Shown: positions 41,600 through 49,779 of the stretch, piece after piece
Position numbering within the stretch: the first letter of the stretch is position 1
How the letters are laid out: every line of letters begins with the position of its first letter
NCBI GenBank assembly: GCA_900316205.1
Contig: ONBX01000021.1
Span: 1-62,771 of the forward strand
Reading direction: 5' to 3'
Source: an uncultured Eubacteriales bacterium
Lineage (GTDB): Bacteria; Bacillota; Clostridia; Oscillospirales; Oscillospiraceae
DNA length: 62,771 bases
Notes under the pieces: model-generated
The model's input: only the letters and a program-made list of their open reading frames with translations
Told to the model about the DNA's origin: nothing
The model's database searches: none
Position numbers and translations under genes: made by a program

Positions 41600-42400
41600 A
41601 TGATCTGGGCATTGGGTATGTTTTTGCTGAGTCTGGCGGGGGCCATCGCGCTGCCGCTGTGCTGCGGCTTTTCTCTCTGGTGGGCCATCCCGATCTTCAT
41701 CGGGCTGGAGCTCGTGCTGCATCTGCTGTTTATCGTTTCCCACTGGATCTTCTGCCTGCGGGGCAGAGATCGGGAGACGCCCCTGGAAAAACAGCTGCCG
41801 GTGGGCCGCATCGGCGCACGGCACGCGGGAGAGCTGGTCTGCGCCTACGGCGGCGTACGGGCCCAGGTCACCGGAAAAGAAAAGCTGCCGGACACGCCCT
41901 TTTTGCTGGTGTGCAATCACCGGAGCCTCTTTGACCCGCTGGTCATCCTGCAGGAACTGAGCGACTATAACATCGCCTTTGTGTCCAAGCCCTCCAATCT
42001 CCAGATCCCCATGGTGGGAGATATCGCCTACACGGCGGGCTTTCTGGCCATCAACCGGGAGAACGACAGGGAGGCCCTGAAGACCATTCTCCAGGCGGCG
42101 GACTATCTCAAGCGGGGCATCTGCAGCATGGGCATCTTCCCCGAGGGTACCCGCACCCGGACCGGCAAGCTCCAGGACTTCCACGCAGGCTCCTTCAAGA
42201 TCGCCCAGCGGGCCAATGTCCCCCTGGTGATCGCCTGTGTGCGGGATACGGAGAAGGCCTCTCGCCGGCTCTTCCTTCGGCCTACCAAGGTCTATCTGGA
42301 TATCCTGGAGGTGCTGCCCGCTGAACAGGTGAAAGCTATGAACACCCGGGATCTGGCGGAATACAGCCGGAACAAGATCCTGGAAGTCGTCAAAGAATGA
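41600..42400 (+). CDS. plsC: 1-acyl-sn-glycerol-3-phosphate acyltransferase
   Basis: A 266-residue PlsC-type acyltransferase making phosphatidic acid. Two N-terminal hydrophobic segments (about residues 1-50) precede the soluble domain. The catalytic HX4D motif NHRSLFD lies near residue 111, and the glycerophosphate-binding FPEGTRTRTGKLQDFHAG near residue 179. It is followed 47 nt later by an SDR reductase of the FabG type; both fit lipid metabolism. Its N-terminal half, with the extra helices, is longer than minimal PlsC. Confidence 0.9.
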   Translation: MIWALGMFLLSLAGAIALPLCCGFSLWWAIPIFIGLELVLHLLFIVSHWIFCLRGRDRETPLEKQLPVGRIGARHAGELVCAYGGVRAQVTGKEKLPDTPFLLVCNHRSLFDPLVILQELSDYNIAFVSKPSNLQIPMVGDIAYTAGFLAINRENDREALKTILQAADYLKRGICSMGIFPEGTRTRTGKLQDFHAGSFKIAQRANVPLVIACVRDTEKASRRLFLRPTKVYLDILEVLPAEQVKAMNTRDLAEYSRNKILEVVKE

Positions 42401-42447
42401 AGGCAGTTTTGAGATCTGCGTTTTGAACTTGAAGAAGGAAACACATT

Positions 42448-43182
42448 ATGTCAACCAATAAAGTGGCACTGATCACCGGCTCCAGCCGGGGCATCGGCGC
42501 GGCCATCGCGGAAAGCCTCAGCGACGCGGGCTATGCCGTCTGTATCAATTATATCGAGCGGGAGGACAAGGCCGAGGAACTGGCGGCGCGCATCCGCCAA
42601 AAGGGCGGACGCTGCATTACCCAGCAGGCGGACGTGGCGGACCGGGAGGCGGTCTTCTCCATGGTGCGCCGGATCGAGCGGGAGCTGGGACCGGTGACGC
42701 TGCTGGTCTCCAATGCCGGCATCGCCAAACAGCAGCAGTTTCAGGATATCGACCCTGAGACCTGGCAGCGGCTTTACGCGGTGAACGTGAACGGCGCGTT
42801 CCATAGTGCCCAGGCGGTACTGCCCCACATGCTTCACGAGCACGCAGGCTGTATGGTTTTTGTTTCCTCCATCTGGGGTCAGCACGGCGCCAGCTGCGAG
42901 GCAGCCTACTCCTCCACCAAGCACGCCATCATCGGCCTGTCCCGCTCCCTCTCCGCGGAGCTGGCCCTCTCGGGCATCCGGGTCAACTGCGTGGCCCCGG
43001 GGGTCATCGACACGGACATGGTGCAGGTCCTGGGGCAGGAGACCCTGGAGGGCCTGGCTCGGGAGATCCCTCTGGGGCGGCTGGGAAAGCCCGAGGAGAT
43101 CGCCCAAACGGTGCTGTACCTGGCGGAGAATCCGTATATCACGGGACAGGTGGTCACCGTGGACGGTGGGTTTCTCTGCTGA
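42448..43182 (+). CDS. SDR-family oxidoreductase (FabG-like)
   Basis: A 244-residue classical short-chain dehydrogenase. NAD(P) motif TGSSRGIGAAIAESL at the N-terminus, NAG motif VSNAGIAKQQQF near residue 90, catalytic Ser in FVSSIWGQHG near residue 139, YSSTK near residue 152, and the end GQVVTVDGGFLC. It resembles 3-oxoacyl-ACP reductase FabG but is outside a fab operon, so the true substrate may differ. It starts at ATG 42448 with AAGGAA and probably shares a transcript with plsC. Confidence 0.88.
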   Translation: MSTNKVALITGSSRGIGAAIAESLSDAGYAVCINYIEREDKAEELAARIRQKGGRCITQQADVADREAVFSMVRRIERELGPVTLLVSNAGIAKQQQFQDIDPETWQRLYAVNVNGAFHSAQAVLPHMLHEHAGCMVFVSSIWGQHGASCEAAYSSTKHAIIGLSRSLSAELALSGIRVNCVAPGVIDTDMVQVLGQETLEGLAREIPLGRLGKPEEIAQTVLYLAENPYITGQVVTVDGGFLC

Positions 43183-43198
43183 GAGAATCGTGGACAGG

Positions 43199-43242
43199 GA
43201 AAAGAGAAGAGATGTGGCGTCGGCTGCGCCGACGGATTGTGA
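43199..43242. repeat. Family C interspersed repeat
   Basis: GGAAAAGAGAAGAG leads into GTCGGCTGCGCCGACGGATT, a palindromic core matching the copy at 43800-43852. It lies between the SDR gene and mazF. Confidence 0.55.
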
Positions 43243-43387
43243 TTTGTTGCGCAAGGCTCGACGCCAGCTCGTTTTGTGTTTTCTGGTTGCTTTTCATCTG
43301 TATAAATCTTCCTCTCTTGTGGGAGACTAAAAGCGAGCCCGGTACATAGAATGGTACGGGCGACTGGTTTTCCGGAGAGTGAAGAAC

Positions 43388-43732
43388 ATGGTCAAACGAG
43401 GAGATATCTATTTTGCGGACCTGAGCCCGGTGGTGGGCAGCGAGCAGGGGGGCATGCGCCCGGTGCTGATCGTGCAGAACGACACTGGCAACCGCCACAG
43501 CCCCACGGTGATCGCCGCCGCCATCACCAGCCAGACCGGAAAGGCCCGGCTCCCCACCCACATCTACCTGTCCGGCCCCAGCGTGGGCTTGAACCGGGAC
43601 AGTGTGATCCTGCTGGAGCAGATCCGCACCCTGGATAAGACCCGCCTGCGGGAGCGGATGGGCCATCTGGGAGAGGAGGCCATGAGCGCTGTGGACAGCG
43701 CCCTGGCGGTAAGCTTCGGGCTCAAGGGATGA
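43388..43732 (+). CDS. mazF: MazF/NdoA-type endoribonuclease toxin
   Basis: A 114-residue MazF-fold mRNA interferase. It begins [21 protein letters not shown] with the RGDI and GxEQGG motifs of NdoA. The [12 protein letters not shown] and [20 protein letters not shown] segments contain the catalytic Arg and Thr seen in Bacillus NdoA. The match is strong. No antitoxin gene lies upstream: the preceding 205 nt hold a repeat and a hairpin, and before that an SDR gene. The toxin is therefore an orphan or its antitoxin is elsewhere. ATG 43388 has GGAGAG. Confidence 0.9.
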   Translation: MVKRGDIYFADLSPVVGSEQGGMRPVLIVQNDTGNRHSPTVIAAAITSQTGKARLPTHIYLSGPSVGLNRDSVILLEQIRTLDKTRLRERMGHLGEEAMSAVDSALAVSFGLKG

Positions 43733-43749
43733 CAATAGCATAGAACGGA

Positions 43750-43784
43750 CGCTCTGCCTCATACATTGGGGCAGGGCGTTTTTG
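43750..43784 (+). terminator. Rho-independent terminator after mazF
   Basis: CGCTCTGCC pairs with GGCAGGGCG (one G-T wobble), followed by TTTTT. Confidence 0.75.
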
Positions 43785-43789
43785 ATTCG

Positions 43790-43860
43790 TGAAGAGAGAA
43801 GAGTGAATAGTGAAGAGAGAATAGATGCGGTGTCGCCTGCGGCGACGGATCAATAGGAGT
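43790..43860. repeat. Family C interspersed repeat
   Basis: Direct repeats of a GAAGAGA / GTGAATAG type lead into the palindromic core GTGTCGCCTGCGGCGACGGA. The copy at 49640-49766 has the same layout. Confidence 0.65.
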
Positions 43861-43880
43861 GGAATATTGGGAAGTGTGCC

Positions 43881-44468
43881 ATGGAAATACCGATCTTTGA
43901 AAACGGCGAGCGGGTGGGAACGCTGCAGGTCTCTGTACAGGGACTCTACACCGTGTTTTTGGCACAACTGCCTCCGAGGCGGGCTGTAGGGGCGGCTATC
44001 AGCCGCCCGCAGGATGGCAATGGAGAGAATCGGAACGGGCGGCTGATAGCCGCCCCTACGGAGAAACCGGGAGACTGCGCGAGCTCCTTGAGTCGGCTCT
44101 GGATCCTGGGCCGGAATGGCTGTGCACAGGATCTTGGACTCTTTCGACCTGGGAAAGAGCGGAGAACCTTCTTTCGAAAACTCAGCAGGCTGGAATGCAG
44201 CCGCCTGCCTGCAGCACCGGTGAAGGCACTGGTTTTGCCCAACGGGGAGAGGCCGAAGCTTCCCGGGAAAGGAGAGGAAGGACGGCAGAAGGTCGCACCG
44301 ACGGGAGGAAAAACAAATTCCAAATTTGCATGGTGTTTTCTCTCCGACGGAAGTCTGGTCGAGCCGAAGCGGCGGCTGCTGGCTCTGCCCTGGGCCGGGG
44401 AAAAGCTGCCGCGCGGGACACGCAGGATCCGGAAGAACGGAATGGAATATTGGGTGTTTCGGTATTGA
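43881..44468 (+). CDS. Hypothetical protein carrying an in-frame palindromic repeat
   Basis: A 195-residue protein of no recognised family. It starts MEIPIFENGERVGTLQVSVQ with GGGAAG upstream. Residues about 36-59 (VGAAISRPQDGNGEN, then RNGRLIAAPT) are the translation of a complete family A palindrome (43986-44059). The flanking parts have an ordinary soluble, basic composition with RLSRLECSRLP and WAGEKLPRGTRRIRKNGMEY. The insertion keeps the frame, so the gene may remain expressed. It lies between the mazF terminator and the pdp promoter, so it is monocistronic. The confidence concerns its being a gene, not its function. Confidence 0.55.
   Translation: MEIPIFENGERVGTLQVSVQGLYTVFLAQLPPRRAVGAAISRPQDGNGENRNGRLIAAPTEKPGDCASSLSRLWILGRNGCAQDLGLFRPGKERRTFFRKLSRLECSRLPAAPVKALVLPNGERPKLPGKGEEGRQKVAPTGGKTNSKFAWCFLSDGSLVEPKRRLLALPWAGEKLPRGTRRIRKNGMEYWVFRY
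43986..44059. repeat. Family A palindrome, complete copy inside an ORF
   Basis: Left arm 43986-44009 (GTAGGGGCGGCTATCAGCCG with CCCG) and right arm 44036-44059 are perfect reverse complements, with a 26-nt loop. The arms are the same as at 5339-5407. It lies within codons 36-59 of the gene at 43881. Confidence 0.88.
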
Positions 44469-44493
44469 GAAAAGCGGCACGCGGGTGTATACT
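44465..44493 (+). promoter_or_regulatory. Sigma-A promoter of pdp
   Basis: TTGAGA (44465-44470), 17-nt spacer, TATACT (44488-44493), about 46 nt before the ATG. The -35 begins inside the stop of the preceding gene. Confidence 0.7.
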
Positions 44494-44538
44494 GAGTATA
44501 TAGATTGCGCATTACCGAAACATAGGGAGGCGTTTCAT

Positions 44539-45843
44539 ATGCAGATGACCGATCTGATCGCCAAAAAGAGAGACGGCGGCGTGCTCAGCACGGAAGAGAT
44601 CGACTTTATGATCCAGGGCTACACCCGGGGCGAGATCCCGGATTATCAGATGTCCGCCATGTGCATGGCTATCCTGCTGCGGGGCATGGACGACCGGGAA
44701 ACTTTGGACATGACCATGTCCATGATGCACTCCGGCGAAACGCTGGATCTGAGCCCCATCCAGGGCGTGAAGGCGGACAAGCACTCCACCGGCGGCGTGG
44801 GCGACAAGACCAGCCTGGTGCTCTGCCCCATGGTGGCGGCGGCGGGCCTGAAGATCGCCAAAATGTCGGGCCGTGGCCTGGGCCACACCGGCGGCACCAT
44901 CGACAAGCTGGAGAGCTTCCCCGGCTTTACCACCGCCATCAGTGAGGAGACCTTCTTTGAAAACGTGAATCGCATCGGCATCGCCATTATGGGCCAGACC
45001 GCAGACCTGGTGCCGGCGGACAAGAAGATCTACGCCCTGCGGGATGTGACCGGGACCGTGCCCTCTATCCCCCTGATCGTTTCCTCCATCATGTCCAAGA
45101 AGCTGGCCTCCGGCGCAGACGTGATCGTGCTGGACGTGAAGTGCGGCGACGGGGCCTTTATGAAGACCGAGGAGGACGCCCGGACCCTGGCAAAGGGCCT
45201 CACCCGGATCGGCCGTCTTGCTGGGCGCAAGTGCGCCGCCGTCATCACCGATATGGACCAGCCCCTGGGCTGGGCTGTGGGCAACGCGGTGGAGGTAAAA
45301 GAGGCCATCGCCGTGCTGAAGGGGGAGCAGCAGGGCGACCTGTTGGAGCTCTGCCTGACCCTGGGCGGCTGCATGCTGGCAGAGGCCGGGTACGAGCCCG
45401 GCATCGAGGCGGCGCGGGAGCGGATGCTCAAGACCATCGCCGACGGCAGCGCCCTCAAAAAGCTTGCCGAGATGGTGGAAGCCCAGGGCGGCGACCCCGC
45501 CGCGGTATACGACACCTCCATCCTGCCGGACGCAAAAGTCAAGATCCCTGCTCCGGCGGAAAAGGGCGGCTACGTCAAGCGTATCCACGCCGAGCGGGTG
45601 GGACTGGTGTCCATGCACCTGGGCGGCGGCCGCGCCACCAAGGAGAGCAGCATCGACCTCTCCGTGGGCGTGGTGCTTGCCAAGAAAGTGGGGGACAAGG
45701 TGGAAGCCGGCGAGAGCCTTGGCACCATCCACGCCTCCAGCATGGAGAAAGCGGAGCAGGCGGCAGCGCTGCTGCGTGATTGCTTCGAGCTCTCTGACGA
45801 GCCGGTGGAGCGCCCTGCTTTTATCAAGGACATCATCCGCTGA
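44539..45843 (+). CDS. pdp: Pyrimidine-nucleoside phosphorylase
   Basis: A 434-residue thymidine/pyrimidine-nucleoside phosphorylase cleaving uridine and thymidine with phosphate. The N-terminal alpha domain has IAKKRDGGVLSTEEIDFMIQ. The phosphate/nucleoside site is VKADKHSTGGVGDKTSLVL near residue 80, followed by the signature SGRGLGHTGGTIDKLES near residue 110. The C-terminal PYNP domain spans residues 340-430. ATG 44539 has GGGAGG; a longer frame upstream is only read-through of the previous region. It is monocistronic with a strong terminator. Confidence 0.94.
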   Translation: MQMTDLIAKKRDGGVLSTEEIDFMIQGYTRGEIPDYQMSAMCMAILLRGMDDRETLDMTMSMMHSGETLDLSPIQGVKADKHSTGGVGDKTSLVLCPMVAAAGLKIAKMSGRGLGHTGGTIDKLESFPGFTTAISEETFFENVNRIGIAIMGQTADLVPADKKIYALRDVTGTVPSIPLIVSSIMSKKLASGADVIVLDVKCGDGAFMKTEEDARTLAKGLTRIGRLAGRKCAAVITDMDQPLGWAVGNAVEVKEAIAVLKGEQQGDLLELCLTLGGCMLAEAGYEPGIEAARERMLKTIADGSALKKLAEMVEAQGGDPAAVYDTSILPDAKVKIPAPAEKGGYVKRIHAERVGLVSMHLGGGRATKESSIDLSVGVVLAKKVGDKVEAGESLGTIHASSMEKAEQAAALLRDCFELSDEPVERPAFIKDIIR

Positions 45844-45862
45844 TTGGCGATCAAACCAAACA

Positions 45863-45908
45863 AAGAAGCCCTGGAAGGACCTTGACATCCTTCCGGGGCT
45901 TCTTCGTT
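45863..45908 (+). terminator. Rho-independent terminator after pdp
   Basis: A 17-bp stem with one wobble (45863-45879 with 45888-45904) and a T-rich end. Confidence 0.8.
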
Positions 45909-45952
45909 CCCGGAGCGCTGTGGGGAGAAAAGGAAGATGAAAGGAATAACAC

Positions 45953-45981
45953 TTGCAAAAAAAAGAAAAATGAGTTACAAT
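45953..45981 (+). promoter_or_regulatory. Sigma-A promoter of the RCC1-like gene
   Basis: TTGCAA (45953-45958), 17-nt A-rich spacer, TACAAT (45976-45981), 50 nt before the ATG. Confidence 0.7.
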
Positions 45982-46030
45982 ATGATGACAAGAATGGCGG
46001 AACACGCCTTTGTATGAAAGGGGATAGGCT

Positions 46031-47374
46031 ATGAAATGCCCAACCTGCGGCCAGATTTGCCGGACAGACCGGGAATTCTGCGCGCTGTGCGGGACGCCGC
46101 TGAAACGGAAAAAACGTAAGGGCGGGCTGATCGCGCTGCTGCTGGTGCTGGTCCTGCTGCTGGCGGCTGCCGGATATGTCTTCCTGCTGAAGGATCCGCT
46201 GGATCTGGTGAACAGCCTGCACGCTGACACACCTGCCGTTCAGGAGATTGCATCCGTACAGGAGGATCCCACTGCCATCATAGTCCAGGAGACAGCGGCG
46301 ATGCCTGAGGGGACTTCCCGGGGCGATGTGCTCTGGGGTGACGTTGGGGAGATTTTTGTAACAGACCGCTATACCCTGGCCCTGTGCAAGGACGGCACGG
46401 TGAAGCTGGCTGGCCAGTCTGCCTCACCGGAGTTTGGCTTTGATCTGTTTGACTGGGCCAATATCACCCAGCTCGTCCCCGCGGACTTCTTTGTGGCGGG
46501 CCTCACGGCGGACGGCCGGGTGCGCCTGACCGGCGAGGTGAGCGGCTATGAAGAGGCAGCGCGCTGGAGCGATGTGGCGCAGCTCTTCCTGGATGGGGAC
46601 ACGCTGCTGGGTCTGACCCGGGACGGTCATGTTCTGGCTGCGGCTCCCAACCTGGGCTTTGATCCCTCGGAACTCCATGACATGGCGGATATCATCACCG
46701 GCGGGGGAGATACCCTGGCGGTGGCCCGGGACGGCCGGGTCACTGTGCTGCGCCGGCAGGGCATGCTCTGGGATCTGGACGGAGCCTATGGGCTGAAGGA
46801 AGTTGCCTGCAATTCCGACTACGCCCTGTTCCTGATGGAGGATGGCACGGTGCGCACCGGCGCCTCTCTGCATTACTTCCTCAACGGCACGGACAGTCCG
46901 TTCTACGGATGGGAGAACATCGAGCAGCTTGTGGCGGGCGATTGGTTTGCGCTGGGGCTGACCCGGGACGGAAGGATCCAGGGTGCTTCCACCGCCTATG
47001 GAGAGCCGATCCCGGATACCGAGGACTGGTCTGATGTGCGCAAACTGCTGCTGGACCGGGAGCGCAGCATTGTCTATGGCGTGACCGGGGACGGCCGGGT
47101 CCTGGCTGCCGCCGCTTCTCCGGAGACTCCTATACCGGAACTGAGCTCCTGGCAGAATGTGGCCCTGCTGCAGATCAGCCGGAACTACATCGCGGCGCTG
47201 ACCACCGACGGACGGGTACTGACCTTCTCCTGGCCGGAGGCTCCGGCAGTGCTGGACTGCTCCGACTGGACAAACGTCAGCTCCATTGCCCTGAGCAATA
47301 CCCATCTGGCTGCCTTGACGGCTGAGGGAGGCGTGCTCACCGCCGGAGACAACAGCTTTGGCCAGTGCGGCTGA
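46031..47374 (+). CDS. Zinc-ribbon membrane protein with RCC1-like beta-propeller
   Basis: A 447-residue protein. The zinc ribbon CPTCGQICRTDREFCALCG (residues 3-21) and a basic stretch come first, then a membrane helix (GLIALLLVLVLLLAAAGYVF, about residues 32-51). The extracellular part is a chain of roughly 50-residue units with L-T-x-D-G-R-V motifs (VAGLTADGRVRL, LGLTRDGHVLA, LAVARDGRVTV, LGLTRDGRIQ, YGVTGDGRVLA, AALTTDGRVLT), the pattern of RCC1/BNR-like propellers. It shares the ribbon-helix-sensor layout with the gene at 29949-31217. A ligand-sensing or adhesion role is an inference. Confidence 0.78.
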   Translation: MKCPTCGQICRTDREFCALCGTPLKRKKRKGGLIALLLVLVLLLAAAGYVFLLKDPLDLVNSLHADTPAVQEIASVQEDPTAIIVQETAAMPEGTSRGDVLWGDVGEIFVTDRYTLALCKDGTVKLAGQSASPEFGFDLFDWANITQLVPADFFVAGLTADGRVRLTGEVSGYEEAARWSDVAQLFLDGDTLLGLTRDGHVLAAAPNLGFDPSELHDMADIITGGGDTLAVARDGRVTVLRRQGMLWDLDGAYGLKEVACNSDYALFLMEDGTVRTGASLHYFLNGTDSPFYGWENIEQLVAGDWFALGLTRDGRIQGASTAYGEPIPDTEDWSDVRKLLLDRERSIVYGVTGDGRVLAAAASPETPIPELSSWQNVALLQISRNYIAALTTDGRVLTFSWPEAPAVLDCSDWTNVSSIALSNTHLAALTAEGGVLTAGDNSFGQCG

Positions 47375-47393
47375 GTGGGAATTGAGTTATGTT

Positions 47394-47423
47394 AACCGCG
47401 TGCCGGCAGGCACGCGGTTTTTT
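47394..47423 (+). terminator. Rho-independent terminator
   Basis: AACCGCGTGCC / GGCACGCGGTT stem with 4-nt loop and T-run. Confidence 0.85.
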
Positions 47424-47486
47424 CAAGCCGGAGCGGGAAGAATCCGATTTTTATTCGAGGAAAGGATAAACAGGTAAAAATAATAC

Positions 47487-47516
47487 TTGCCATAGCAGCA
47501 GTTTGTAGTGTATAAT
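47487..47516 (+). promoter_or_regulatory. Sigma-A promoter of the EF-G paralogue
   Basis: TTGCCA (47487-47492), 18-nt spacer, TATAAT (47511-47516), leader about 60 nt. Confidence 0.7.
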
Positions 47517-47582
47517 AATTTGGACTGTTTCTAAGGCGTAATACCAAGTCTTATATATACTTTTTCAGAGAGGAAGCAACAC

Positions 47583-49595
47583 ATGGAAACCAAAAACATT
47601 CGCAACATCGCCCTCCTGGGCCACGGCAACAGCGGCAAGACCAGTCTGGCTGAGAGCATGCTCTTTGTGACCGGCACCATCGATCGTCAGGGCAAGGTCT
47701 CTGACGGCAACACCACCTGCGACTACGACGCGGAAGAGATCAAACGCCAGATCACCATTGCAACCTCCATTGCCCCTGTCAGCTTCGGCGGCAAGAAGAT
47801 CAACGTGCTGGACTGCCCGGGCTACTTCGACTTTATCGGTGAGACCCTGTGCGCCCTGCGCGCTGTGGAAGCCGGCGCCATCCTGGTCACCGCCAAGGAC
47901 GGCATCTCCGTCGGCGCCGAGCGTATGTGGAAGGCTACCAAGGCCGCAAACCTGCCCACCATGTTTGTAGTGTCCAAGACCGATGAGGAGCACGGCGACT
48001 TTTTTGCCGTAGTGGACGCGCTGCGTGAGAAGTACGGCAGCATCGTCGCTCCCGTGACCGTTCCCACCTCCGACGGCACCGGTGTCATCGATCTGGTGAA
48101 GAACGTGGCTTATGTTACCAAGGGCGGTAAGACCACCAAGACCGAGGTCCCCGCTGCCGACGCCGGTCATGTGGAAGACCTGCGCATGGAGCTGATGGAG
48201 ACCGCCGCCGGCGCTACCGAGGAACTGATGGAGAAGTTCTTCGAGGAGATGGAGCTGAGCGAGGAAGACACCATTGCCGGTATCAAGGCCGGTGTCGCCA
48301 CCCGTGACGTGATCCCTGTGTTCGCCAGCGCCGCCATGCAGAACATCGGCACCGAGGCCCTGCTGCAGGGCATTGCCGACTACGTTCCCGATCCCTCCGA
48401 GGCCGAGGGCATCGACCCCAACGGTCCTGTCCAGGGCTTCGTGTTCAAGACCGTGTCCGACCAGTTCGGCAAGTACAGCTTTGTGAAGGTCATGAAGGGC
48501 ACCATCACCTCCGACCTCTCTCTCCGCAACCTCCGCGCTTCCAGCACTGACAAGCTGGGCCGCCTCTACACCGCCACCGGCAAGAAAATGACCGAGGTCA
48601 AGGACGCCTGCTGCGGCGACATCGTTGCCGTCGGCAAGATGGATTGGAAGACCGGCGATACCGTGTGCGATCCCAAGAACGAGGACGAGCTTCCCGCCAT
48701 TGAGATGCCCGAACCCTGCTACTCCATGGCCATCTCCCCCAAGACCAAGGGCCAGGACGACAAGGTCGCCGGCGGCCTTGCCAGACTGAACGAGGAAGAC
48801 ATTTCCTTCACCCTGGTGAACAACGCGGAGACCCACCAGATGGTCATCTCCGGCCAGGGCGACATCCAGGTGGACGTGCTCTGCGCCAAGCTGAAGAGCC
48901 GCTTCGGTGTGGAGACCGAGCTGAAGCCCGCCCGCGTGGCTTACCGCGAGAAGATCAAGGGCAAGGTGGAAGCCCACGGCCGTCACAAGAAGCAGTCCGG
49001 TGGTTCCGGTCAGTTCGGTGACGTTTGGATCCGCTTCGAGCCCCAGGAGGAGCAGGACGAGATGATCTTCGCCGAGGAAGTATTCGGCGGCTCTGTTCCC
49101 AAAAACTTCTTCCCCTCTGTGGAAAAGGGTCTGCGCAACGCGGTGCAGAAGGGCGTTTTGGCGGGTTACCCGCTGGTCGGCCTGAAGGCCACCCTGTACG
49201 ACGGCTCCTACCACCCCGTGGACTCCAACGATATGGCCTTCCAGACCGCTGCGCGCCTGGCCTATCAGGACGGCATCCCCAAGGCCAAGCCCACCATCCT
49301 GGAGCCCATCGGCCTGCTGCAGGTCAGCATTCCCGATGAGAACCTGGGCGATATCATGAGCGACATCAGCTCCAAGCGCCGCGGCACCGTGCTGGGCATG
49401 ACTGCTGAGGACGGCATGCAGACCGTGGAGGCCGAGGTCCCCATGGCGGAGATGAGCTCCTACACCATTGACCTGCGCTCCATGACCCAGGGCCGCGGTT
49501 CCTTCACCTGCAAGTTCATCCGTTACGAGGAAGCTCCCGGCAACGTGCAGCAGAAGGTCATCGAAGAGGCCAAGGCGCTGGCTGAGGCTGAATAA
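47583..49595 (+). CDS. Elongation factor G-like GTPase (EF-G paralogue)
   Basis: A 670-residue translational GTPase with the five-domain EF-G layout. The P-loop is GHGNSGKTSL (residues 13-22), G3 is DCPGYFDF near residue 78, where canonical EF-G has DTPGH, so the catalytic His is replaced by Tyr. G4 is SKTDEE near residue 132. Domain IV carries HGRHKKQSGGSGQFGDVWIRF and KVEAHG. The pattern matches the EF-G2/EF-G-like group whose role is poorly defined; canonical fusA should lie elsewhere. It is monocistronic with a strong promoter. GAGAGG precedes the ATG. Confidence 0.9.
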   Translation: METKNIRNIALLGHGNSGKTSLAESMLFVTGTIDRQGKVSDGNTTCDYDAEEIKRQITIATSIAPVSFGGKKINVLDCPGYFDFIGETLCALRAVEAGAILVTAKDGISVGAERMWKATKAANLPTMFVVSKTDEEHGDFFAVVDALREKYGSIVAPVTVPTSDGTGVIDLVKNVAYVTKGGKTTKTEVPAADAGHVEDLRMELMETAAGATEELMEKFFEEMELSEEDTIAGIKAGVATRDVIPVFASAAMQNIGTEALLQGIADYVPDPSEAEGIDPNGPVQGFVFKTVSDQFGKYSFVKVMKGTITSDLSLRNLRASSTDKLGRLYTATGKKMTEVKDACCGDIVAVGKMDWKTGDTVCDPKNEDELPAIEMPEPCYSMAISPKTKGQDDKVAGGLARLNEEDISFTLVNNAETHQMVISGQGDIQVDVLCAKLKSRFGVETELKPARVAYREKIKGKVEAHGRHKKQSGGSGQFGDVWIRFEPQEEQDEMIFAEEVFGGSVPKNFFPSVEKGLRNAVQKGVLAGYPLVGLKATLYDGSYHPVDSNDMAFQTAARLAYQDGIPKAKPTILEPIGLLQVSIPDENLGDIMSDISSKRRGTVLGMTAEDGMQTVEAEVPMAEMSSYTIDLRSMTQGRGSFTCKFIRYEEAPGNVQQKVIEEAKALAEAE

Positions 49596-49636
49596 GACAA
49601 AGACCCACACACGGCGGCTCCCTCCGGGGTCGCCGT

Positions 49637-49766
49637 GTATTGTAAAGAGAGAAAAGTGAAGAATGAAAAGTGAATAGTTGCGGTATCGCCTTCGGCGATG
49701 ATTCCAATTTGTCCGCTCCCCGGACTCCACATCTCTTCATTCTTCTCTTTTCACTATTCACTTGTA
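49637..49766. repeat. Family C repeat with long inverted arms
   Basis: AAAAGTGAAGAATGAAAAGT (49649-49668) and a reverse-complementary TTCATTCTTCTCTTTTCACT region (49736-49755) flank the palindrome GGTATCGCCTTCGGCGATGA (49681-49700). The unit ends just before the next gene. Confidence 0.65.
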
Positions 49767-49779
49767 AATGGGTGATTTG

